From contig NC_092569.1 in assembly GCF_037975245.1 (NCBI RefSeq), forward strand, positions 26,715,168 through 26,779,167: a DNA stretch of 64,000 bases, written 5' to 3'. The notes beneath the pieces were generated by a model, which made no database searches, was not told the origin of the DNA, and worked only from the letters and a program-made list of their open reading frames with translations. Within the stretch, counting starts at the first letter, position 1, and the number at the start of each line of letters is the position of its first letter. Shown piece after piece: positions 20,675-32,100 of this stretch. The position numbers and the translations under genes were made by a program. The stretch comes from Apostichopus japonicus (taxonomy: Eukaryota; Echinodermata; Holothuroidea; Aspidochirotida; Stichopodidae).

Positions 20675-20827
20675 TTATACGGACAACAAAGAGGCATTAT
20701 TGAGAAAATAACAGACATACCGGCAATCAACAATGTAACACTGAATGCAAGACTTGATTACCTTGAAAATAAAACTTTTTTTTCAGTGATTTTTTTTATT
20801 ATGTTTGGACAAGTTTTCAGAGCATAA
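20675..20827 (+). CDS. Candidate 3'-terminal exon, unassigned
   Basis: After a good acceptor (TTTTTTGCCTTTCACGCAG) an open frame reads LYGQQRGIIEKITDIPAINN, VTLNARLDYLENKT, then low-complexity Phe-rich residues to a TAA. The heptad-like I/L spacing (IIEKITDI...LNARLDYLENK) looks like a short coiled coil. The AAAATAAA inside could be a poly(A) signal. It might be an alternative last exon of gene A, a separate gene's exon, or chance. Confidence 0.25.
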   Translation, partial: LYGQQRGIIEKITDIPAINNVTLNARLDYLENKTFFSVIFFIMFGQVFRA

Positions 20828-21139
20828 AAAAAGAGAAAAAAAGCCCCCCCCCCACCCTCCAAAAAAAAATCTCACATAGAAAAAGTTTAAGAAAGGATTC
20901 TTTTTCCAGGATTGCACATAGTCACTCTTTTCCATGACTTTTGCATGCCTGGAAATTAATTTTGAAATGTTCACGACTCTTTCATGTATCTTTCTCATGA
21001 CTGTGGGAAATCCATTATGTCTGCTAAAAGGCTATCATTTCCACCTTCTTACACAAAGCTGGGTCATGTAATAGGTCTCTGAAATTGTTGGTAGGGTGAA
21101 AAAGAGAATACATAAACAGAAAATGAAAACATTTAGTGG

Positions 21140-21990
21140 TTCTGATGCCTAAATATATTCATAGTGTGGTAAGCCATGTATACATTAATATTCATGTACT
21201 TGTGCTCCATGAATATTAATGAGGTAAAAATTGTTGTTTTGAAAGTACATGTAGTCTGTAGACACTATGTAGTTACAGCACCATGCCGAGTATGAACTAA
21301 ACTGAACATACGGTTGCAGCAAAATTCATGAATATTAATGAAGTAAAAATTATTGTTGCAAGGAACATGTACTTGTCATGTAGTAACATCACCATACCAA
21401 GTATGTACTAAATCGGACATACGGTTGAAGAGATATTGACATTTTAAGAATTTTATGGTAAGACCCACCTTCTCATTAATATTTATGAGATGGGAACCAG
21501 AAACAATATGGCACATGTACTCTTCATAGGTCATCTACCTAGCAAGTTTGACATTGATTCAACTTGTGTTTGTTTGAGATGTTGTGTTTACAAGCTGTTT
21601 TTAAAGATTTCCCATTAAGCCCCATCCACTCATGAATATTAATGAGGTCAAAACTGTTGTTGCAAAAGAATGTTATTACATCACCATAGCAAGTATGAAC
21701 TAAATCGGACATACGGTTGCACAGAGATTGACATTTTAAAGCCCCCCCCCCCAACTCATTAGTATGCAAGACAACCCCACCACAAACAAGGGATCATCTA
21801 CTGTCCCTGAACGACATATATACCATGACTGACCTCAATCACATATTTACTTCTTGAGATACCATGTTTATACTACTGTAGCTACTGTATGGCTACTGTT
21901 AGGACATTACAGCTACTATAGGGCATCACATACACACACATACACCAATTTGACTGCATAGGTTCCAATGAATGCAAAGCATCAGAACCC
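21140..21990. repeat. Dispersed repeat array with CATGAATATTAATGAGGT core
   Basis: Four to five degenerate units share TGAATATTAATGAGGTAAAA, TTGTTGTTGCAA, CACCATACCAAGTATGAACT and AAATCGGACATACGGTTG, ending in CACATACACACACATACACC-ATTTGACTGCATAGGTTCC. The same ending closes the copy at 40070-40110, which identifies the family. Confidence 0.75.
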
Positions 21991-22430
21991 AAAGAGAAAT
22001 GAAAAGTGTAAATAGTATTCCTGTACTGCTTTTATTGTCCTTTTCAATATGGCCTTTCAGGAAAAAACAAATTCATCATTAGGAACAAATCCTAAGAGAG
22101 AAACACAAGACAGCAACATGTGTTAGTTTGCACTCTGGATCAGTTGTACTCTCTACATGGTATTGGCTTTAAAATACATCCAATACATAAAAACACCGAT
22201 GCGGATATCAGTGGGTCGTGCGTGCAGTTCTTCTTGGTTTTCATGTAATGGGATAACAGAGGCAGAGGGTTTCATATCATTGAATTAGATTCAAACAAAT
22301 ACATTGGAAGGATGAATTGGATGTAATAAAAGAACAACAAAATAATTAGCACTAAAAAAGACACAGAAATAAAAGAAAACTGTTTAGCAAACTGCTTATC
22401 CACTAAAGAGACTGCGTAAGAGAATGTGTT

Positions 22431-22517
22431 AAAGTAAGTTTGGTCTGATGTGTCGATCCTAGCAGGACCTTCTGCTAGGATCCTGCTAGGATCGAAACGT
22501 CAGGCCAACTTACTTTT
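22431..22517. repeat. Long imperfect palindrome (about 35-bp arms)
   Basis: AAGTAAGTTTGGTCTGATGT... and its near inverse ...ACGTCAGGCCAACTTACTT face each other around CCTTCTGCTAGGA, with TCGATCCTAGCAGGA/TCCTGCTAGGATCGA as the perfect inner arms. It looks like a head-to-head junction of the repeat seen once at 14260-14330. Confidence 0.8.
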
Positions 22518-22885
22518 ACACAAAAAAGAAATAGCTTCGAAAAGGGCCACAAAGAACAGCGCTTACTTTATCGTCACAGCGTAACAACCTATAGATAGCA
22601 TTCTGAATGGTTTCCTTTGGAAGAATGTTATCAATGAGAGAAGTCTGACTTATTTACAATGCCTTTAGTCAAGCAATGGAACAGTCATAAACTTTCACGG
22701 CAGAATAGTTCACATTCCAACTCATAACAATATTCTCGACCGGAGCTTTCTCGTACAAATATTTAGCAGGAACCATTTAGAGAGGTTAACGGTCGTTGCT
22801 ATGACGATCTCCAGCTCTGAATTGCAGATGAACTCTTAAAGTGGCTTCATTAATGCATTTTAAGAGAAAGATACAAAAAAGTCCA

Positions 22886-23184
22886 TCACAGTTTATCATC
22901 CGTCTCTAGTTTCTTCTTCTGGAAAACCGACTGCACGATGTCGTTTAGTCCGCTCTCGGTCAGTGCCTTGACCAAGACCTCCTCGCATGCTTCGTTGCCC
23001 TTTTCCTCGAGCCAGCTTTTTAAGACATGTCTGCTCTGCTCTTTGACTTCGGCGAATTCTGTCTGGGTGTTTGAAATTTCGTCTTCAGTCAAGCCTAGTT
23101 CTACTGCGAGAGTTTTCCAGTTGGCTCCCAGTTTGAGGGCGACAAGATCCATATCTTCAGGAGAAACTTTGGTCACTTCCTTTT
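22886..23184 (-). CDS. THOC1: THOC1 last exon (death domain)
   Basis: Phase 1 acceptor CTCTTTTACAG; encodes KEVTKVSPEDMDLVALKLG, ANWKTLAVELGLTEDEI and ...LTESGLNDIVQSVF before a TGA at 22886. The spacing of W and the hydrophobic helices is that of a death-fold domain, known at the THOC1 C-terminus. Confidence 0.95.
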
Positions 23185-26100
23185 CTGTAAAAGAGAGAAA
23201 TTTGAATCGTGAAACTTTATGACCAGGACAAACAAAGATGAAAATTGTCATACCATTTATTGTAGCTCAACATACCCAGCTCAAACCATGTCACTCTGTC
23301 GTATTTTGCTTTACTTTGGTCAATGCTATTTATCACCGTTGACCCACTCCAGCCCCACCCAAGTCAATGGGAGAGGACACAAAACCGAAGTCAATATTTA
23401 CAGGCACAATCAGAACCAGAATGAAGAATAAATCAGCTCTGTGATCCACCTGATGGTTCTGCTATCTTTCGATGATTTTAACTATCATCTCTTGCGACCA
23501 AGAAATAAAAAGTGATGCCATCTGTACCTTAAACTGGCTGACGGCAGCCACACGCTGGTGCCGAGCCAGCAAATTGGTGGGTCAATCCGCCACTGACCAC
23601 AACTCAGCCGAGGTTGATCCAACTTGATACAGAGTCAACTCACGTAACCTCTACCACGCAATCTCAAGCAAACCTCACCAACCAGACTTTGACCAATATG
23701 ACACAATTCTTCCCAAATTAACACTACCCAACTCGACCAAAACTTTGACAGACAATTCTGAGCCAAATGGACACAGACCCACTCAAGTTAACTCTTCCCA
23801 GCCCAAGACAAACAGACACCAACATGATTTTGAGCCAACATTTCCAAACTACATTAATAAAACTTAAGAAAATGACACTACTCTAACCTGACTTCACCCT
23901 GACCTGACATAAACTAAGATTATTATAGAAGACCATTATACCTTCTTCCCCAGCTTTCAGCAACTCGTCGTTATCCATGGCTTCGGTCTTGATTTCTTCA
24001 ACGTTGTTGAATTGCTGTAGATGAATATTTGATACAGTTATCTTATTGGACATGTCGCTATGGGGCTGCAAGGAGGTTACACATAAGATTATGACTTTTG
24101 AGTTTATAAATGACGACATCTTGCATTGTAACCGAAGTCAATGTAAATATAAAACACATGCAAACAATTTGCCTTGTTATAAGGAAAGGTGCATAAAAAA
24201 AGAAGAGATAAAATGGGTAAACTTTGCTTCTTTTGAAATACCAAAGATCTAGAACAGGTTTTCTAACTTTGGGGTTACAGGTCCTGCTTCATGCCAACCT
24301 AGCCATCTAGCCGTAAATTGGAGGCCACCAATCCCCGTCTTACAAACCATGTCTTTGTCAATCACAAACAAAAACAACCTGAATAAAATGGTTCACTCCC
24401 AGAGAATGACAGGAAAATGAAACCAAGAGTATGGAACAATCTCTGCACAGTTTAACAAGAGAAATTGAATCAACTCATAATAATGACATGATATAAACTT
24501 TAGCTACCTATTGAGGCTGTACTATTAACTGTTCTATCGGTGATCATTGACATGGTATCAAACTGGAGGGCACAACCAGGGCCATCAAAAGCCAGGTTGG
24601 GCCCAGAGACAAATATATTACTGGGCTCCACTTTTTACTCTTCATTTTTCCTAGAGTTTATTGTGAAAATGAGAAAACAATTTTAATTCTTTTATCTCAT
24701 ATGTTTCCACATTTCCCGGCTCGTAATTGACAATGGGGGAGGGGGGGGGGGGTGGGTAGTCCTCTGACCTCCACCTTCCCCCTCAGGTCTGGACACATCA
24801 AATAAGGGAGACCACATGGTCTGCTAGACAAGAACCGCATTTCAAAGCTCGCTTGGAAACCTCTGAATTTTGGGTATGTCATGACCTCAATACTTATAAT
24901 AGGAAATAAATGTACAGACTAAATAACAACAATTTTAATACAGTGCATATAAAAGGCTGGTGTTTGAGTATTAACATACATGTACGCTTATATGTTGAAG
25001 CCAGTACAGTACATATTCAACATACAGCCAGTACAGTACATATGCAGACCATCGGTTATGTGAAGCTGTGGGGATCTGAAAATATCGATAGTTTAGGGTT
25101 GATAAAATACTTCATTGGAACCCCTGAACAAACATACGCCCTGAGCGAGAGGTCATGCTGGACAAAGTATGGTGCTGTGACCTGGTTAGCCAGATGTTTG
25201 ACCATTGGCCCTGTGACCTGGTCAGCAAGATGTTTGACCATCGCCCCTATGACCTGTTCAGCAAGACATTGACCATTGGCCCTGTGACCTGTTCAGCCAG
25301 ATGTTTGACCATCGGCCCCTCCTCTGGATGCATTTAAACCATTAATATATTGTGCTCTGAAGGATACTTCAGCAATGATATTGTTAATTTATTACAATAA
25401 TATCAAGAACAGTGTTTTAACTCTTGAGATAATCTAACATCTCAGCAGAGCCTACATAAATTTTCAGATAACAATCAGGGCTAAAAATATGTCCTTGTTA
25501 CAAATTATTAGGGACAACTAGAGCTAACTGGACCTCTCTGGCCAAATCCAAGTTATATCCAAGGCAGAGGTGGTGGAAGATGGTTCAATGTGGAAGGAGG
25601 CTGGGTGGGTGGGGGGGGAGAGTGCAAACTTTGAGGGTGCAGGAGGACAGTCATGCCAGTTTAACATGAGAGTGGAACAACAAAATCACCTCAAAACTTC
25701 CCAACGATATGGATCCTCTGTGCTTTCTGTATCAAATTTTTCCATATTGGATGATTTTTTAATTTTTCAGTGAAGGAACTCCTTTTTAATCACATTTTTC
25801 TACAGTTCTCCACACAAAGGAGTACTTCTAACTACAAAGTTAAACTTGTTCATAGAGACTTACAAGTTTATGAGATAGGACCCATTTAAGTTTGCCCCAC
25901 CCCCCTTACTTCTCATCTGTGGCACCACTACCTTTAACAGCTAGTACAGACATTGCACAGCTGGATATAAAACATATGGCAACTCATGAAATGTAACAAG
26001 CTACTTAAAACTTACCGGCATTTCCTTGGCCAGTTTTGTGGCCATCAATTCCAGATACGCTGGTATTGTCTTAACGGATGGCTGGGCAGCGATGGAGGTT

Positions 26101-29100
26101 GTCTGGAAAAAATGGGGGCTACGTCTTGCCAGGAGCCTCAGGGCTTGCCAAGCGTAGTTGCTATTATTAACAACTCTGAGTCGAAAAAAAAAATGAAAAA
26201 GTAAAAGTGAAAGTCAAATTTGGGAGAAAACAAAAACTTCACCAAATATTGCTAACTGAATAAATATGTTTTGATCGTAATCTTCAGATTCCTTGGACAA
26301 CCAATATCATAAATGGTAAATAATACTTCTTAACAAAAAAACAGGTATCAAGTCCAGGGAATCATTTTAAATACTGCTCCAGTTTTGCAAAGCCATGTGA
26401 AGGCTTTCTTGAACTTTCTCTCTTATGAAAGTTTATGGCTTTTGTGTTCCAAAACTGACAGGGCCCAGCATTGATAAACGAGGTTATTGATTTTGCTTGT
26501 ACTGTAGTGTTAGTTTACTACAAGCGCAAGTTTACTCTCTCAGACAATTTTGTTACAATTTTGCCAAAGGGTGTTCACACCGAGGGGCTTGTTGTAATAC
26601 CTTCCTTAGTAGAGCTAACTTGCATACTGTTGAGCATAGATCGTTGAAAAGAGGGGACAGCCGGAGTTAAGATTGCCGAGATAACTATCTTTTTCCTTTC
26701 TTCAAATTACATTCATCCGCCGTTTAGTTTGCCGTGCATTACCTACTGGTTAATCAATGGTCAGCTGATGACAACCAACCAATCAGATTCAAGAAATTTG
26801 AAGCATGAATAAACAAGAGATAGCCCACTCGATACTCTTGCAAAAGCAAAAAAAAAAGTTGTGAAAATTAATTACAGTGGTTGCCATTAACGGGGAAGCA
26901 ACTTATACAGAATTGGTGCAAAAATTAAAAAGGCACAAAAGATAACCCATTGCTAAACCTTTCACACCAATTACAGATTAGCATAATAAGTAACATTTGC
27001 TTGGTTAAAACGCCCAATTTTACCACCTTGCCCAAATTTACAACCTTGCCAATGAAACTGGTTCGCTTAAACATAACTCACTTGAAGTCATCTTCAATCA
27101 TGGCCTCTGGATCAGCTTGCTCGATGGCTTCTTCAAAGAATGTCTCCAAAGATGGGAGGTACATTCTGCAAGAAGAGATACGTTAAGGAACAGTCCGTCA
27201 TTTTGTAATTTAATATATCTACCAAAGCATTCAAATGGCAACTTCATTAGCTATTGTATTGTTTAAAGCATTCGTTAATGTTGGTTTTTGAGGATTTTTC
27301 TTCAATCGTCCTTAATACTGTAATCTCAAAATTAACATTTTCGATGTCACTTTTCCTAAGCGATTGATGAAATTGATGAAACTTGAACCTTGACCTCAAA
27401 CATGGTCACACCGATTACAGCTAAAATCTACCAAAATTTTGCAGATAAGAAGGTAACCAATATTAGCTTTCCATGGAAAATAATAACTCTAACCACCATC
27501 TGAGTGTAACTAATCAAACAGAAAAAAGTACAATCACTTTCTCAGGAAAAATCCGAAAAAACAATCGTGAATGAAAACCTAGCTAAATTTGGTGGGATTT
27601 GAACGAGGGAGAAATTGTTTTTTTTTCTTAAAAATGAACTGCATTTCAGTGTCCGTAAGTGTATGCACGCATGGCGTATGTACTCTCTTTATTATGAATC
27701 AAGACGGTAAAATAACAGATTGAATGGAATAATATTTGTATATCTTAGCTGTTTGTGGGGAAGGCATTCATGTGAATTACCTCTATTCCTAAGATCGACA
27801 ATAGTTGTGTGCAGTTTTTTTAATTTTAATAGCTCTCAAAAGTTATAAATTTTCACCGACTGATATATTTCTCTTACCTTTTCTCTGATCTACAAGCCTC
27901 GAGATTATTTGAACTCTGGTTCCAGAGTCGAGTCAGTTCCGGGCTACCCATGTCTACTTTCTCACTAGTAGGATTGAGTTCCAACTCTTCTCCTAGGGTT
28001 CTCTTTCGCGGTCTAAAAGGATCAATAAAATTACGGGAGAATAAACGACAAATGACTATACGTATCTTAGCTAGGTAGTAATCTAATTTTCAGGGTTCAA
28101 ACTCCAACTAAAGAAATGTTTACTCTAATAGTCCCCTATTTCTCTTAAAACACAAGAAGTAACGAAAGGCAATATTACTTTGGCGGTTATTCAATAAACT
28201 AAACAATAATATTACAAATTTTTACTATCTAATATTTCTCCATCAACTGTGTCTCTGAATTCACAAAATGGATTCCATAAGCACTAAAAACTATACTTTT
28301 AAATATTTATTATTCTTAAAACATAAACATGTATTCATACCTCCTGTTTGGTTCTGATTCCTCTTTTGGCCTGGTAAGAGCAAGGAAAAAAATATATATA
28401 TATAAATATTGAAACTTTAAACTGTAAACTTGAGATCAAATATAAGAAGAAATCATAGTACTAGAGAGTGAGTACCTCCTGTGGATCTGGTCCTCCTTTA
28501 CAATTTTGAAAGCTAAACATGTTGACTTCAGCAAGTTGTTAGAACCTTTAAGAGACAATCAAATTGTTTCAATGATTGAAAATGCTCGCTCGTAACCAGA
28601 TATGACACGTTAATATTATATATCATTATCCCCATTATTTTCAATCAGATTTTGACCACTTTTCTGTAAACCATCGGTCGCATACTTTGCTCGAGTTATG
28701 AATTATCTCGACCGTACTGAACTTGATCATTTCGAGCATTGCCTCTTCGTTACCAACCATCAGATGCTTTTCAGACACGAACATGTTTATATGTGATATC
28801 GACCTGACAGAAAGTTTGGACATTTAGTAACGCTGGAGACTCTCTGTGGACCCCCTACCTGACTGGATACATTTTTGACAAGGATGATATCATATCTATT
28901 TCTTCGCCAGTTCCTACTAAACCAAAAACGTGATCAGTAGCTTAAATCTGTGTGGTAGTGGGTTGTAACCAGCTACCGCGTACATCTCCGACACAATAAA
29001 GGTTTTGATGTGATCTTCGTTTTCTGGATTATGATGATAGGATCTGTCAAGTACTGTACTTTTCATAGTCAAACTTTGTAATAAACACCTTTGGCATCTT

Positions 29101-32100
29101 TCTGAGTGGTACTGAACCATCTCAACCTTCCTGAACTTCACAGCAGTGTTTGCGCTAGGATGTTAAGAAAGGGGGGAATTCCCTTCCCCAGTCAATTTAT
29201 TTGGGGGGATCATAATAATAACAGTCATAATCATAGCGATTTATAATGCGCACATATCTGCCCTGCGGGGTGCTCAAGGCGCAAAATAGAGAAAACAAAA
29301 GGTATTGTAAAAGAACAGAAAAACTTAAATTAAATCAAATTTGGGGAGGGGATTGGGGGGGGTGGGATTTCTTGCTGTTAGTAGTTAGATGTAAATTGAT
29401 ATTTTGAAGGCACAAGGGCTGCATCCTGAAGAGGTAATTTGTACTTACTTCTCCTTCACAAAACTTGGACATCCTTCATTCTTCCAATTATTCCAGTGTT
29501 CCTCTCTGTCCAAAATATGCTAAGAGAGAAAAAATACAAGCAAAGTTATAATATAGCATTAACATGTTAAAAAAAATAAAAAATGAATCTCTTTTTATCT
29601 CATCTCCTAATATCCAGTCATCATTTCTTCTCCTTTCCATCATATTTAGACAACAATTTATCTAAATAACTAATGTTCAACATGATTATGTGCTGTTTGT
29701 TTTTGGGATGGACAGATTTATATATTTGCAAAAGTTTCTCCGTTTCTAATTCTTGCTTCCTGTAATAATAACAACATGTAACTTCTTTGGAGACTGCAGA
29801 GGGCTTCAGGAACTTGTCTTGCCCTTGAGGAAATAAAATAGCCGACTCCGGACGCGTCTAAATATGAGAACGGGTCGCACGAAACAGCATCGCGCATGCG
29901 CCAAAAGTACACGATTGCTCAATACAAACCAGTTGTCTAGTGATCATAATAGAGTGTGTTTGCCTTCAGGCTTGCACCTATCTGTCTATCTTGTGCACTA
30001 GTGAAGAGGGCAAGTTACTGGAGATCTTGGGTCTCATGATTTCCAGAGCATTAAAACTCGATCTTGATCGCCTTCGTGGGGGTTAGTGTCTCTGTGAAAG
30101 GGAGAACTTAAGGGGCTTTTTATCACGGCTACTCAAGCATTCGAACTACTAAGTCAATCACCCTTGCAGTATAAAATGACCCCTTTACATTTTTAAATGT
30201 ACACAAGGATGTATCATAACCACTTTTCATATAGGTCCCCTCTCGGTGTTTTGACCAGTTGTGAAATCGTTTTTAAGGTTAACATATATATTTTTTTATT
30301 GCAATTAATTGGAGAATTAGTAGTCAGGTATGTTTGCCCTTCCCACAGAATGTGACCTTTACTTATTTTAACGTTTTTTTCATTTTTTTTATCACGAAAT
30401 GACATCAAAACTGCATGATGAGGGGCTAATTTTAGCAACAAAGTTCATCTGGTATTTAACCTCCCCTTCCTCCCTGAATCCAGGTTACTACCTTTATATC
30501 TGCCGCAAATTTCTGTCCATCTGGTGGAGTTTCCTTCAGGAGTTCATAAACTTTATCCAGAGTTGTTTTCATAAATAGTTGCATCTCTTCCGTTAGCACC
30601 AAAGTTGCTCTAGAGGAATGAATAAAGGAACAGAGATAAAACTTCAATACAAAACACATCCCCCACAAACACACAAAAGAAAAGAAAAGAAAAAAACACA
30701 TCCCCCACAAACACACAAAAGAAATAAAAAACACATACCCCACAAACACACAAAAGTTAATACAAAACACATTCCCCACAAACAAACAATAAAAAGAAAT
30801 GAAAAAAGGGGGCAAAAAGACTTTTGTGTAAAAGGAAATAGTTCGGAAACCATGGGAACTACGACAGCACATTTTCACAACACATTACTAGTACTACTAC
30901 TACTACTTATTATAAAAACACATTAATATATAGCGCAGAAAAATTTGCTCTTCACAGTCAATTTAAACAACACACAATCAACTGAAAGCGATTTGAAAGA
31001 AGTGCGTTTTGAGTTTGGACTTGAGCGAGCTCGGGCTGTCGATGGAACGTACAGAGGCAGGGAGCTTATTGCAACTGGGTAGGTGCCTAGAAGTAAAAGG
31101 TAGGATGGCCGAGGGTCTAACATTTCATTCTAGGTATGTAGAGAGCAGGCCATTTATTGTAGCGTAGCAGCGAATACCTCTTATTAAGCAAAAAGGCAAA
31201 TGAATTCAGACAGATAAAATGGAGCTTGATATTGCAACGATTTAAAGATAAAATGCTCTATCTTAAATTTCTTCTGAAATTCAACAGGCAAGATTACAAA
31301 AGTATTAAAAGAATTAAACCGTACGTTTTGAATTTGACCTGCTGGCTGAGATACTGGAAAAGAATGAGGAATTGGACCAGAACGTAACGACGGAAAGATG
31401 AATCGCTCAGCTGAAGGTCAAATAACTGCAAGGAATGATGAGAAATGAGTATTAATGGTGGGCAGATTATGCATACTATGCGAAGCTAACATGTGGAAAG
31501 AAAAACATATTTCACACTTTTGAAAACCCCATACTCCATATCTGATGCCTAATTTGAGGTACAGCTCAAAGAATGCAACCTGTTTTTACAGGCTACTAAA
31601 ACCATTGATTCTTCCCTGAAGTCAGACCACAGTAGGTGGTCTGTGATGTCATGATGATCAATCACAGTATGTGGTCTGTAATGTCATGACGATAAACCAC
31701 AGTAGGTGGTCTGTGATGTCATGATGATAAACCACAGTAGGTGGTCTGTGCTGTCATGATGATAAATCACAGTAGGTGGTCTGTGTTGTCATGGTGATAA
31801 ACCACAGTAGGTGGTCTGTGCTGTCATGATATTAAATCACAGTATGTGGTCTGTAATGTCATGATGATAAACCACAGTAGGTGGTCTGTGATGTCATGAC
31901 GCTAAATTACAGTAGGTGGTCTGTGATGTCATGACGCTAAATTACAGTAGGTGGTCTGTGATGTCATGACGCTAAATCACAGTAGGTGGTCTGTGATGTC
32001 ATGATGATAAATTACAGTAGGTGGTCTGTGATGTCATGACGCTAAATCACAGTAGGTGGTCTGTGATGTCATGACGCTAAATCACAGTAGGTGGTCGTTG

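Noticed and set aside
22431-22517. Possible hammerhead ribozyme (CTGATG ... GAAAC ... GTC around a stem)
   Set aside because: The CUGAUGA core is not intact (CTGATGTG) and no stem III can be drawn between GAAAC and GTC; a plain palindromic repeat junction explains it better.
28641-29141. Two minus-strand frames (28641-28823 and 28917-29141) with loosely similar peptides
   Set aside because: They lie in a THOC1 intron, start and stop without splice context, and I recognise no family; similarity is weak enough to be a decayed repeat.
30456-30926. Cys/Val/Phe-rich and His/Lys/Thr-rich proteins on opposite strands
   Set aside because: Both are readings of an A/C-rich minisatellite; only 30492-30609 is a real (THOC1) exon.
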